A DNA stretch of 64,000 nucleotides from contig NZ_LDZY01000013.1 in assembly GCF_001029285.1 (NCBI RefSeq), positions 62,001 through 126,000 on the forward strand, written 5' to 3'. The stretch comes from Desulfosporosinus acididurans. GTDB taxonomy: Bacteria; Bacillota; Desulfitobacteriia; Desulfitobacteriales; Desulfitobacteriaceae. The notes under the pieces are model-generated. The model was given only the letters and a program-made list of their open reading frames with translations, searched no databases and was not told the DNA's origin. Shown one piece after another: positions 35,188-44,061 of the stretch; the stretch's first letter is position 1, and each line of letters starts with the position of its first letter. The position numbers and the translations under genes were made by a program.

Positions 35188-35268
35188 TTGACTGCTGAAT
35201 CATCTGAACGTGTTTTATTTGAGCATCGTTTTTGGATACAAGTTCTTGGTGATCATGGAGGGGTTTAG
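35188..35268 (+). pseudogene. Remnant of a DUF2935-type gene start
   Basis: GAGGGAGGT and TTG 35188 open a frame of 26 codons that reads ERVLFEHRFWIQVLGDHGGV before a TAG. The LFEHRFWIQVLGDH part resembles the N-terminal signature of DUF2935 proteins (haemerythrin-like metal-binding bundle, usually over 250 residues). Nothing more of the gene follows, so only a decayed 5' end seems to remain. Identification is from memory of the motif. Confidence 0.45.
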
Positions 35269-35309
35269 CCTCTTCAGCAATATGTATTGTGTATACAAAA
35301 TGGGATGGT

Positions 35310-35339
35310 TTAACAATGTATCTATTTCAGTGCTATAAT
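35310..35339 (+). promoter_or_regulatory. Promoter of the aminotransferase gene
   Basis: TTAACA (35310-35315), 18-base spacer, TATAAT (35334-35339). It lies between the DUF2935 remnant and the aminotransferase gene. Confidence 0.5.
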
Positions 35340-35391
35340 AAGCTATGAGAATATAATGGACAAATTATAAATGTTAGAAAGGTTGAAGGCA

Positions 35392-36576
35392 ATGATATCC
35401 AATAAAATGAAAGAGCAGGTTAAAAGCAGCTCGATTATTCGGGCAATGTTTGAGGAAGGAAAGCGGTTGGCGGAAATTCATGGTGCAGAAAATGTTTTTG
35501 ACTTCAGCCTTGGAAATCCAAGTGTTGAGCCTCCAGAGGATGTTAAGAAAGCAATCGTAGAAATATTAAATACAGAAAATTCCACCAAAATTCATGGATA
35601 CATGAATAATTCAGGATTTGAGGATGTTAGGGCAACAATCGCTGACTCAATTAATGATAAATTTGGCACTGCTTTTGGAGAGAAGAACATACTGATGACT
35701 GTCGGTGCTGCAGGCGGTATAAACGTTATTCTCAAAACATTACTAAATCCTGGAGATGAAGTCATTACTTTTGCCCCTTTTTTTGGTGAGTACCGAAATT
35801 ATGTTCATAATTTTGAGGGCCAACTGCTTGTGGTTTCCCCTAATACTCTTGATTTCCAACCAAATCTCGAAGAATTTAAGCAAAAAATCACTTCTAAAAC
35901 TAAAGTGATAATTACTAATTCACCAAATAATCCTACCGGTGTGGTTTATTCCGAAGAAACGATTCTTAAAATGGCAGACATTTTAAGAGAAAAACAAAAA
36001 GAATTTGGTACTGATATTTATCTTTTTTCCGATGAACCCTATCGAGAATTGGCCTATGATAATATTAAAGTACCTTACGTGACAAAGTATTATGAGAATA
36101 CAATTATTGGCTATTCTTTTAGCAAGTCCCTTTCTTTGCCCGGCGAACGAATTGGCTATCTTGTAATTTCAGATCAAGCGACTGATTTTGAAAATATCCT
36201 GGCAGCGGCAAATATTGCAAATCGTACCTTGGGGTATGTCAATGCGCCATCTCTATTCCAAAGAGTTGTGGCAAAATGTTTGAATGCCAAAGTGGATGTC
36301 GAGACCTATAATAAGAATCGTGAACGTTTCTATAACGGTCTCTTATCTTACGGCTATCAATGTATTAAGCCTGAAGGCGCATTCTACTTGTTTATTAAAA
36401 CCCCCCTTGAGAATGACGTGGAATTCTGCAATTTGGCCAAGCAGAAGAATATTCTTATTGTACCGGGAACTGCTTTCGGCTGCCCCGGCTATGCACGTAT
36501 TGCTTATTGTGTTGCTTATAAAACCATTGAGAACGCCCTGCCGGGCTTCAAGGCGTTAATTGAAGAACTTCAATAG
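35392..36576 (+). CDS. PLP-dependent aminotransferase, class I/II
   Basis: 394 residues from ATG 35392 (AGAAAGG 9 bases before; ATG 35371 is also in frame). FSLGNPSVEPP, TVGAAGGINVILKTLL, NSPNNPTGVVY, the SDEPYRELAY block and the PLP lysine in GYSFSKSLSLPGERIGYL are all present. It resembles aspartate/aromatic-type aminotransferases of clostridia; substrate not predictable. It is not closely similar to the enzymes at 21650 or 31021. It stands alone with its own promoter; element copy 8 lies 35 bases beyond its stop. Confidence 0.88.
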   Translation: MISNKMKEQVKSSSIIRAMFEEGKRLAEIHGAENVFDFSLGNPSVEPPEDVKKAIVEILNTENSTKIHGYMNNSGFEDVRATIADSINDKFGTAFGEKNILMTVGAAGGINVILKTLLNPGDEVITFAPFFGEYRNYVHNFEGQLLVVSPNTLDFQPNLEEFKQKITSKTKVIITNSPNNPTGVVYSEETILKMADILREKQKEFGTDIYLFSDEPYRELAYDNIKVPYVTKYYENTIIGYSFSKSLSLPGERIGYLVISDQATDFENILAAANIANRTLGYVNAPSLFQRVVAKCLNAKVDVETYNKNRERFYNGLLSYGYQCIKPEGAFYLFIKTPLENDVEFCNLAKQKNILIVPGTAFGCPGYARIAYCVAYKTIENALPGFKALIEELQ

Positions 36577-36610
36577 GATATAAGTAATCCTATTTATCTT
36601 TCGATGATGA

Positions 36611-36778
36611 AAGACCCCAACTTCTATAAGTTGGGGTAGTTCTTCGTTAACTTCAGGTTGGGTAGATTCCTCCTTCGCCGCTAAGTAGTCCTATTGGGAA
36701 AGGCGGCTCGGCAATAATGTCCACTGGACATTATTGTATCTGTAGCCTCGATGTTCAGCTTTAGCTGAAGGAGTTCAC
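36611..36778 (+). repeat. Hairpin element, copy 8 (long form)
   Basis: Nearly identical to copy 3 over the whole length. Left hairpin CCCCAACTT-CTAT-AAGTTGGGG (36615-36636) carries a paired change (C-G to A-T) relative to copy 3. The 12-base inverted repeat is at 36712-36723 and 36725-36736. Right end AGCTGAAGGAGTTCAC finishes at 36778; one closing pair of the right hairpin is lost. Confidence 0.75.
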
Positions 36779-36786
36779 TAAATGTT

Positions 36787-36819
36787 AACTGCGGGCTTTC
36801 AAAGCCCGCAGTTCATTTT
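36787..36819 (+). terminator. Hairpin terminator after element copy 8
   Basis: AACTGCGGGC (36787-36796) pairs with GCCCGCAGTT (36804-36813), then CATTTTT. The rest of 36820-36909 shows nothing else. Confidence 0.7.
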
Positions 36820-36909
36820 TGTTGAAATAAAAGTTGTTGGCTAACGGACTTTCTGTCCCTTATCCACTCTGCGTTTTTTCCTTATTTAGAATAAAAATCA
36901 GACTCATGA

Positions 36910-37755
36910 CTAGGAAACGAACTCCAGAATTTTTTTGTAGGTTTCTTTTGTGTCCAGATACCCGTTTTGCAATAATCCATGGAGCTTTTGGGGATTCTTT
37001 TCGATTCGCCCAACCTCTAAGGCTTTAGACGGCCTGATGACAAGAGCCTTACCGTCACTCTCAAGCTGCTCAATATAATCCAAGGTATCGTTGTAAATTT
37101 TATAGCGATTCAACATAGTTTCCACTAATGACGGGTACTTTTTGTAGGCTGCTTTGAGGAATCCGGTGAACTTAACCGGGCTTTTCCTGTAGCTGCGATT
37201 TCTTGTTAAGACGATGACATTTTTGGGGTTGCCGTCCTGAATAGATTTGCGAATTGGTATGGAATCTGAAATTCCGCCATCTAATAATTCGTACCCTTTA
37301 TAATGCACAATAGGAGATATGAGAGGCAGAGAAGCTGAGGCTCTTAAAGCCTGAAATTTATCACCAATTTCTTCTTTCGTTAAATAAACAGGTTTGCCGG
37401 TCTTACAATCTGTAGCACCTACTAAAAAATTACAAGGGGAATTATAAAAGGTCTGAAAATCAAAAGCGACATACTTATTTGGAACTTCGTCAAAGATGAA
37501 ATCCATGCCAAAATATGATTTGCTGAACAGAAGATTTCTTAAACTCATGTACCGCCAGTCTTGTGCATAATTGATAATAACTTTCTCATTACGTCCACGT
37601 TGCTTCGAAATATAGGAAACGGCATTGCATGCGCCGGCGGATACGCCAATGATATAGTTGAAATAGAGATCATTCTCCATAAAATATTCCAGAACTCCAC
37701 AGGTATAGAGTCCCCTCATGCCTCCGCCTTCTAACACTAAGCCTATTTTTTCCAT
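36910..37755 (-). CDS. Patatin-like phospholipase
   Basis: 281 residues from ATG 37755 (GAGGTG 6 bases before; the frame opens at 37779 without an SD). Oxyanion loop GGGMRG, nucleophile elbow GVSAG and the DGG of DGGISDSIPI give the Ser/Asp dyad of the patatin family. Lipid acyl hydrolase activity is expected; the protein resembles the YjjU-type branch. No signal peptide. It is divergent from the ferredoxin-type gene, with element copy 9 between them. Confidence 0.9.
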   Translation of the reverse strand: MEKIGLVLEGGGMRGLYTCGVLEYFMENDLYFNYIIGVSAGACNAVSYISKQRGRNEKVIINYAQDWRYMSLRNLLFSKSYFGMDFIFDEVPNKYVAFDFQTFYNSPCNFLVGATDCKTGKPVYLTKEEIGDKFQALRASASLPLISPIVHYKGYELLDGGISDSIPIRKSIQDGNPKNVIVLTRNRSYRKSPVKFTGFLKAAYKKYPSLVETMLNRYKIYNDTLDYIEQLESDGKALVIRPSKALEVGRIEKNPQKLHGLLQNGYLDTKETYKKILEFVS

Positions 37756-37780
37756 AGTCTTCACCTCAACACTATTCATC

Positions 37781-37824
37781 TAATCGTGAGACTCCCACTT
37801 CTACAAGTGGGAGTGGCTTTCACT
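37781..37824 (+). repeat. Hairpin element, copy 9 (solo left hairpin)
   Basis: TAATCGTGAG then ACTCCCACTT-CTAC-AAGTGGGAGT, a perfect 10-bp stem (37791-37814), followed by GGCTTTCAC. It lies between divergent genes, so it is not placed at a gene end as most copies are. The closing TTCAC recalls the right end of full copies. Confidence 0.55.
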
Positions 37825-37996
37825 ATTTATAATAAAGCAATTTAAAAATGCTGTAAAACTGAATTTGCGTTAGTTTAATGAACTATATGATATTAAAACT
37901 CTAGTTGGCTATGGTTGCCAAATTCATAGAAGAATATCCCATCTTGTACTATAATTAATCCTAGACTATTAAGTAGGAACATAGAGGAGAGTATTC

Positions 37997-39277
37997 ATGG
38001 CACATAGAACGTTGAAAACAGGATATGAGCAATTAAGCGAACGCTTAAATCGATTTCCGCAAGGGGCACCGCCTACAGAATATTTGTTTAAAATACTTAA
38101 GGTTCTCATGAGCGAAAAAGAAGCAAGGATTATGTCCAAGCTGCCGATTAAACCATTCACGGTACAAACTGCTAGTGAGGCCTTATCCATGAATTTAAAA
38201 GATACGGAAAAACTACTAATAGAACTCGCCTCCAGAGCTCTATTGTTGGATATTGAGGAACCTACAGGTGTGAGAACCTTTGTACTGCCGCCGCCGATGG
38301 CCGGCTTTTTCGAATTTTCCTTGATGCGGCTTAATGGGAATAGTAACCAAAGGATCCTTGCCGAACTATTTTATCAGTACTTAAATGTTGAGGAGGATTT
38401 TGTTCGCGATTTATTTGTTACCGAAACGAAATTAGGCAGAATTTTTGTCAATGAACAAGCCTTAAGCACTGTTAATGATCTTCACATCTTGGATTATGAA
38501 CGAAGTAGTGAAATAATTAAAAAAGCCTCCCATATAGGAGTTGGCACTTGTTATTGCAGACATAAAATGAGTCATCTTGGCAAGGCATGTGATGCTCCTC
38601 TGGAGATCTGTATGACGTTTGGAGGAACTGCAGCCAGCCTGATTAAATATGGTTATGCCAGAGAAATCACCGTTTCCGAATGTATGAATTTAATTGAAAA
38701 GGCTTATGATTATAACTTAGTCCAAATTGGTGAAAACGAACAAGAAGGATTACCTTTTATTTGCAATTGCTGCGGCTGTTGCTGTGAAGCTCTCTTGGCA
38801 ATAAAACGGTTCGGAACCTTAAACACCATTAATACAACAAATTTCCTGCCAGAGGTAGAAGAAGCCCGCTGCAAAGGCTGTGGAAGCTGTGTTCAAGCCT
38901 GTCCCGTAGACGCCTTGTCCCTTGAATCCCAAATAAAAGGCAACAACACTGTCCTTAAAAAAGTTAAATTAGATGAGAATGTCTGCCTGGGATGCGGTGT
39001 TTGTGTGCGAAATTGTCATCATGGGGCCTTAAAGCTTAAGCATAGGGATAAACGGGTAATAACCCCTGTCAACTCTGTTCATCGTATCGTTTTGCAAAGT
39101 ATTGAGCAAGGCAAACTTCATAATCTCATCTTTGATAATCAGGCGTTGTTTAGTCACCGTGCCATGGCTGCAATTTTGGGAGCAATCTTAAAAATGCCTC
39201 CCCTTAAACAAATGATGGCAAGCGAACAGGTCAAGTCCAAATATTTATTAGCTCTTATTAAAAATTATAAGGTGTGA
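37997..39277 (+). CDS. 4Fe-4S dicluster ferredoxin-type protein with an extra Cys-rich region
   Basis: 426 residues, soluble. N-terminal helical/HTH-like part (about 1-110); a Cys cluster TCYCRHKMSHLGKAC near 180-195; FICNCCGCCCEA near 250-262; then two ferredoxin motifs CKGCGSCVQACPVDAL (about 295-310) and CLGCGVCVRNCHHGAL (about 330-345). The protein type is frequent in strict anaerobes and probably has a redox role, but the reaction is unknown. GAGGAGAG precedes the ATG. In the second motif the usual Pro is replaced by His. Confidence 0.8.
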   Translation: MAHRTLKTGYEQLSERLNRFPQGAPPTEYLFKILKVLMSEKEARIMSKLPIKPFTVQTASEALSMNLKDTEKLLIELASRALLLDIEEPTGVRTFVLPPPMAGFFEFSLMRLNGNSNQRILAELFYQYLNVEEDFVRDLFVTETKLGRIFVNEQALSTVNDLHILDYERSSEIIKKASHIGVGTCYCRHKMSHLGKACDAPLEICMTFGGTAASLIKYGYAREITVSECMNLIEKAYDYNLVQIGENEQEGLPFICNCCGCCCEALLAIKRFGTLNTINTTNFLPEVEEARCKGCGSCVQACPVDALSLESQIKGNNTVLKKVKLDENVCLGCGVCVRNCHHGALKLKHRDKRVITPVNSVHRIVLQSIEQGKLHNLIFDNQALFSHRAMAAILGAILKMPPLKQMMASEQVKSKYLLALIKNYKV

Positions 39278-39306
39278 CAACAATTAGGTAATCTCCTTTA
39301 TGCCAG

Positions 39307-39345
39307 CAAAGGAAGAGACTTGTTGAAAGTTCTTCCTTTGTCGGT
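39307..39345. terminator. Hairpin between convergent ferredoxin and nitroreductase genes
   Basis: CAAAGGAAGA (39307-39316) pairs with TCTTCCTTTG (39331-39340), with inner ACTT/AAGT. It can serve both converging genes. Confidence 0.65.
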
Positions 39346-39398
39346 ATTGATTCACCAGTTTTGGCTTTTTAGGGAAGTATGTAGCAGGCAATGATACA

Positions 39399-40007
39399 TT
39401 ATACTTCTTTAAGAATTAGTTGCTCTAGATCAATTCTCGGGCGTGGCTTAGGGCTTTGATCAGGATAGCCGACAGGGATTAAGGCCACGACACGATAATT
39501 TTCACTCAAATCGAGGATTTTCTTAACCTTCTCTTGATCGAACATCATGATCCAACACGTACCAAGACCAAGATCAACAGCTCGTAAAGTAAGATGATCA
39601 ACAGCAATGGCGGCATTTAACCGCAGATAGCCTTCGGCAGCTGCCGGATCCATGGGTTTGCGTTTGGCATAGGCATCAGGGTCCATTTTTTCAAGAGGAG
39701 TATCGTTAAAAGCTCCTGCTTCTTTAAGTTCCCGGGCTCTTGTTCCCATGCCTCCGAAGGACTCCATGTCCACACAGCAGGCAATGACAACAGGTGCTTG
39801 GCTGACAAAGGGCAGCGGTGAAGCTTCTGTTAATTGGGCACGTGCAGCATCGCTCTTGATAACTACAAAGCGAGTAGGCTGAAGGTTACTGCCTGAGGGG
39901 GCAAGCCGAGCTGCTTCGATCAATTCTTTGATCGCCGTCTCAGGGACTGGATCTGTTTTGAATCTTCGAATACTTCGTCTGGTTTTCAGAGCATCAAGTA
40001 ATTCCAT
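39399..40007 (-). CDS. Nitroreductase-family FMN protein
   Basis: 202 residues, usual for the family. RRSIRRFKTDPVPE at the N-terminus, APSGSNLQPTRFVV, and LGTCWIMMFDQEKV with GYPDQSPKPRPRI near the C-terminus are typical FMN-binding landmarks. Oxidoreductase using NAD(P)H; substrate unknown. The gene stands alone. Confidence 0.88.
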   Translation of the reverse strand: MELLDALKTRRSIRRFKTDPVPETAIKELIEAARLAPSGSNLQPTRFVVIKSDAARAQLTEASPLPFVSQAPVVIACCVDMESFGGMGTRARELKEAGAFNDTPLEKMDPDAYAKRKPMDPAAAEGYLRLNAAIAVDHLTLRAVDLGLGTCWIMMFDQEKVKKILDLSENYRVVALIPVGYPDQSPKPRPRIDLEQLILKEV

Positions 40008-40310
40008 AGAAATTCATCTTCTTTCCTTAGTAAACTCGCTAGTGCTTGGTATCGTATTCATATCAAGCAAGGCATATGTTCTTACTCCTAACTACTTATA
40101 TTTTAGGGGATAAGCTCTCTGTTTGCAAATATTGTACTGATTATAAAAAAATGTAAGTTGTTATTTACGTTTAAGGAGAAAGCTTAAATAATTGGCAGTA
40201 ATTAGAAGGTTATTGCTTTTTGTTGTCGAAATACAAAGGTTAATGATTATGTTATAGTCGGAGAAAAGCTGTTGTAAGAGATTATCTATTGAAATGGAGA
40301 GTGTCTGCCT
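40008..40310. other. Intergenic stretch between divergent nitroreductase and chemoreceptor genes
   Basis: About 300 AT-rich bases that should hold both promoters. A TATAGT near 40254-40259 could be a -10 for the chemoreceptor gene, but no well-spaced -35 is clear. No hairpin element or gene is visible. Confidence 0.35.
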
Positions 40311-42050
40311 ATGAAAAATAAGACGATGAATACAAAATCGGGTATCAACTACGGGATTAGATTTAAATTACAAGCAAGCTTTTTTGCCGTAATTATAATG
40401 ACACTTTTTGTCGGGGCAGTGGGATATTATGGTATTTACCGGCTTGATCAGAGCGCAAAAGATTTAGGTGATCATTGGTTAAAGGCCGCTAATGCCTTAG
40501 CACTGGTAGTTGAGGATACGGAAGATATGCAGCGGACGCTCCTCTTGGGCTTTTCGGAACGAAACGACGCAACAGCGTATCAAGGTGTTAAGTTCAGCTT
40601 TCTTAATAATAAAACGAAATGGGAAAGTGATTTTACGACCTATAGCAGATATGTAACGAGCTCCGAGGGGAAAACCAGAAATGAATCTATGAAAAAGGCA
40701 TTCGATGATTACATAACAGATGCTAATCAGGTTTGGACGTTGATTGAAGACAATAACGACAATGAGGCTCGAACTCTTTTAATCAATAAGAGTAAGGAAA
40801 GTTTTGATCAAGTAATCAATGCTATGGAAGCTCAGATATATTTTATGGATAAAGGAGGAGAACAAGCGGTTGCTGACGCCCAGCTTACAAATGCAACTGG
40901 CTTAAAGTTTCTAATTATTTTTATTGCAGCCGCCTTTCTCCTCGGAATTGTGCTGACAATATTGTTGGCGAGAAGCATAAGCCGGCCCCTGAATAAGGTC
41001 ACGATGATTGCTCAATCCGTAGCCAATGGTGATTTAAAGGTTAGTATTCCAGAGATAAAAAATCGGGATGAAATAGGCGTTTTAGCACAAGCCGTAGGGG
41101 ATATGGTTCGTTCGCTAAGAGAAATTATCGGTGAAGTATTAAATCAATCGGAGAGTGTAGCGGCAACGAGTGAGGAATTGTCGGCAGCTGCCGAAGAAGC
41201 AACCACTGCGAGTGAACAAGTTTCCAGTACTTTGGTTCAACTCGCGACTGGTGCATCGAGTCAAGCATTATCGGTAAAGGATACTAGTGTTGTTATCGAA
41301 CAGATGTCTTCGAGTGCTCAACAGGTGGCAGCTAATACGGAGATTGTTAATCAAAGCAGTGAGAAAGCAGCACAAGCAGCTGATGTGGGATCTCTCCAGG
41401 TGGAAAATGCAGTGCGAAAAATCGAACAAATTCGTGAAGCTTCGGTCCAAACCGCTGAGGCCGTATTTCACTTAGGCGAGCAATCGAAAGAGATTGGACA
41501 AATTGTTGATGTGATAAAAGGCATTTCGGATCAAACGAATTTATTAGCTTTAAATGCTGCCATTGAGGCGGCACGGGCAGGTGAACACGGAAGGGGTTTT
41601 GCGGTGGTTGCTGACGAGGTTAGAAAGTTAGCGGAACAATCTTCTTTATCTGCTACTCAAATCGCATCCTTAATTGATACAATACAACGTGACACGGAAC
41701 GGGTTGTTGACGGGATGGAGAAAGGCAAGGATGAGGTCGCTGCCGGTGTTGAAGCCGTGAATCTGGCAGGGAGTTCCTTTAGAACTATTGTTGAAGAGGT
41801 TAATACTGTCGTTAAACAAATTCAGGAAGTTATTTCTGTTACTCAGCAAATGGCCAGCGGAGCTGTTCATGCTGTGGAATCTGTTAATAATATAGGCGTT
41901 ATTGCCGAACAGACCGCGGCAAAAGTGGAAGAAGTTTCAGCAACTTCTGAGGAACAAGCGGCAACAATGAGTTCTGTAAGTCAATCTGCTGAGGCCTTGG
42001 CAAAGCTGGGTGAAAGTCTGGCTTTATTGGTGAGTAAATTTAACGTTTAG
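40311..42050 (+). CDS. Methyl-accepting chemotaxis protein
   Basis: 579 residues. Two membrane segments (about 23-43 and 200-220) bracket a helical extracellular four-helix-bundle-type sensor; a HAMP domain (about 220-272) and a long signalling coiled coil follow with the conserved tip [21 protein letters not shown] near 405-425. It transmits a ligand signal to CheA/CheW. The ligand is unknown. No chemotaxis genes are adjacent, so it is an orphan receptor. GGAGAG precedes the ATG. Confidence 0.93.
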   Translation: MKNKTMNTKSGINYGIRFKLQASFFAVIIMTLFVGAVGYYGIYRLDQSAKDLGDHWLKAANALALVVEDTEDMQRTLLLGFSERNDATAYQGVKFSFLNNKTKWESDFTTYSRYVTSSEGKTRNESMKKAFDDYITDANQVWTLIEDNNDNEARTLLINKSKESFDQVINAMEAQIYFMDKGGEQAVADAQLTNATGLKFLIIFIAAAFLLGIVLTILLARSISRPLNKVTMIAQSVANGDLKVSIPEIKNRDEIGVLAQAVGDMVRSLREIIGEVLNQSESVAATSEELSAAAEEATTASEQVSSTLVQLATGASSQALSVKDTSVVIEQMSSSAQQVAANTEIVNQSSEKAAQAADVGSLQVENAVRKIEQIREASVQTAEAVFHLGEQSKEIGQIVDVIKGISDQTNLLALNAAIEAARAGEHGRGFAVVADEVRKLAEQSSLSATQIASLIDTIQRDTERVVDGMEKGKDEVAAGVEAVNLAGSSFRTIVEEVNTVVKQIQEVISVTQQMASGAVHAVESVNNIGVIAEQTAAKVEEVSATSEEQAATMSSVSQSAEALAKLGESLALLVSKFNV

Positions 42051-42148
42051 TGAAGATGCGTGTGATTTGAGTTCTGCGCTAAAAGATGTCTCCTGACGAA
42101 GAGTTCGGTCTCAGTTTGGAATTCGCTGTTATATAAAGGAGGAAGTAT

Positions 42149-42328
42149 ATGGGAACAATGATTGCGGGATTTACTCTGAATAAACTGTTGATGTTGGGCT
42201 TAGGTGTTATTGCTGTAGGCTTTATACTAAAAAAGTTGTTTAAGTTGGCAATTGCGGTACTTATCATTGCTGCACTTGTTTATTATGGACTGCCTCTAAT
42301 TCATACTACAATTAGTACAATTCCCTAA
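42149..42328 (+). CDS. Small hydrophobic membrane protein (59 aa)
   Basis: Excellent SD AAAGGAGG before ATG 42149. Two short hydrophobic segments (about 12-28 and 33-50) separated by KKLFK. Family unknown. It lies between the chemoreceptor and NhaC genes and might be an accessory subunit of either, without direct evidence. Confidence 0.6.
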   Translation: MGTMIAGFTLNKLLMLGLGVIAVGFILKKLFKLAIAVLIIAALVYYGLPLIHTTISTIP

Positions 42329-42429
42329 TATGCTGATCTCTTGTTCGTAAATCTTTAAATAGCTCTGTATAGATTGCTTTTCAGCGCGGGATATTATATC
42401 AATAGCCTACGTTGAAAAGGGGTATTTAA

Positions 42430-43965
42430 ATGCATGGAACTGTATGGTCTTTGTTACCGTTTCTTGTGGTAATTCCACTGGCTCTGTTCACAAGACAGGT
42501 CTTGCCGGGCTTAGTTGCCGGTTTGCTAATTGGGGCCTACATGATTAGTCCTACGCCGTTTGGCGGGGTGGATACAGCACTTCAATACATTTTAAAAGAA
42601 TTAGCTGTTCCGGACAATTTGCGTTTGATCGTCTTCATGTATGGTTTCGGAGCTTTCGTTGGCTTAGTTCGCATTACCGGAGGAGTCAGCGGTTTTGCTC
42701 AATTGATGGAAACAAAGATTCATTCCGGACGAGGTGCCTTTATCGTGACTTGGTTATCGTCTTTACTTACTTTCATGGCGCCTGATTTTCGGATCATTAC
42801 AGTGGGACCGGTTATGAAACAAGTATTCTCGCGTCTTCAAGTTCCTGTCAATAAGGTTGCATTTGTGATTGACGCTACGGCGACACCTTTATGTGCGATT
42901 ATGCCTTTAGGAACAGTCTTTATTGGTTATAGTATCGGATTGTTGGGGGTGGCGAGCCGGCACCAAGGAATTCCTATGCCCCCCTATAATTTGTTTTTAC
43001 TCAGCATCCCTTTTAACTTTTTTTCCTTGGCGATGCTTGCTTTTGCTTTGGGCTATACGTTCCTCAAAAGTGATAAGGAACAGGAAAAAAATGTGGGTAC
43101 TCAACCTGTTGAATCCACAGAGAAAATGAGATCAATTGGTTCGGCGAAATTAGCTTTTGCGGAAACATCGCTGGAATTGTCAATCCCTTCACCTATCTCC
43201 AGGGAGAGGAAAAAGAGGGGGCATGACCATGGTGATGAACTATTTCCTGATCCAGTAGAACTTGTCGCTCAAAAGGTTAAGCCGGATGCCCTTAATCTTA
43301 TTGTACCCTTAGCTCTTTTACTAATCTTAACCTTATTTTTTACCTGGTGGGATGGCCATCTTCATTCTTCAAACATATTAGGGGCCTTTATCCAAGCTAA
43401 TGCAGCAAAAGCGATGTTAGAAGCCTTGTTATCGACGCTGTTGTTCTCCTTTATTTGGTATGGCTTTCGAAAGGAACCTATCCAACGAACTCTTTTTGGT
43501 TTCATGCAAGGCGGCAATGAAATGATGGCTGTGAACGTTCTTTTAGTTTTTGTCTGGGCAGTTTCGGCAATCTCTACGGACCTTGGGTTTGTCACTTATA
43601 CAGAACAGACAGTGGGACGGATAGTCCCGGCTGCGTTTATTGCACCGGCTTTTTTCGCGCTGGGATGTATGCTCTCCTATGTCATTGGCTCATCCTTCGG
43701 TACGTGGGGTATTTTAATGCCTCTGGGGTTTTCGCTGGCAACGACTGAACACGCAGCTTTGCCCTTAATTGCAGGAGCCGTATTTGCCAGCGGTACGTTT
43801 GGCGGATTTGTATCGCCCCTAAGTGATAATACTGTGGCCATGGCAACTGTCATGAAAATTCCGGTTATGGATTACGCAAAGTTAAAACTGCGTCTGGGAC
43901 TTCTCGTTGCAGCTGCCTGTATGATCTTATATGCTCTCGTTGGCTGGTTTTATCGCGGAACATAA
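42430..43965 (+). CDS. NhaC-family Na+/H+ antiporter
   Basis: 511 residues with about eleven hydrophobic segments. FMAPDFRIITVGPVMKQ, DATATPLCAIMPLGTVF and the C-terminal GTFGGFVSPLSDNTVAMATVMK are typical NhaC landmarks. A long cytoplasmic loop (about 220-285) contains the charged, His-bearing stretch RKKRGHDHGDE, not usual in the family core. Sodium/proton or amino-acid-linked exchange is possible; specificity not set. AAAAGGGG precedes the ATG. Confidence 0.88.
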   Translation: MHGTVWSLLPFLVVIPLALFTRQVLPGLVAGLLIGAYMISPTPFGGVDTALQYILKELAVPDNLRLIVFMYGFGAFVGLVRITGGVSGFAQLMETKIHSGRGAFIVTWLSSLLTFMAPDFRIITVGPVMKQVFSRLQVPVNKVAFVIDATATPLCAIMPLGTVFIGYSIGLLGVASRHQGIPMPPYNLFLLSIPFNFFSLAMLAFALGYTFLKSDKEQEKNVGTQPVESTEKMRSIGSAKLAFAETSLELSIPSPISRERKKRGHDHGDELFPDPVELVAQKVKPDALNLIVPLALLLILTLFFTWWDGHLHSSNILGAFIQANAAKAMLEALLSTLLFSFIWYGFRKEPIQRTLFGFMQGGNEMMAVNVLLVFVWAVSAISTDLGFVTYTEQTVGRIVPAAFIAPAFFALGCMLSYVIGSSFGTWGILMPLGFSLATTEHAALPLIAGAVFASGTFGGFVSPLSDNTVAMATVMKIPVMDYAKLKLRLGLLVAAACMILYALVGWFYRGT

Positions 43966-43990
43966 TTTCAGTCATCTTGAGACGACTAAG

Positions 43991-44040
43991 GGGACGGTTC
44001 AAACAACACATTTTACAAGATGTTGTTTGAACCGTCCCTT
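43991..44040 (+). terminator. Long palindrome (GGGACGGTTC type) after nhaC
   Basis: An 18-bp perfect stem (43991-44008 with 44021-44038), loop of 12. A terminator-like role for nhaC is possible. The GGGACGGTTC...GAACCGTCCC arms recall an interspersed repeat that I remember from related Firmicutes; this is unverified. It ends 5 bases before the SD of the next gene. Confidence 0.55.
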
Positions 44041-44061
44041 AAGTTAGGAGGAGCTCTTACC

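Noticed and set aside
36834-37028. Plus-strand open frame antisense to the patatin gene end
   Set aside because: Overlaps a well-supported gene on the other strand and has no SD.
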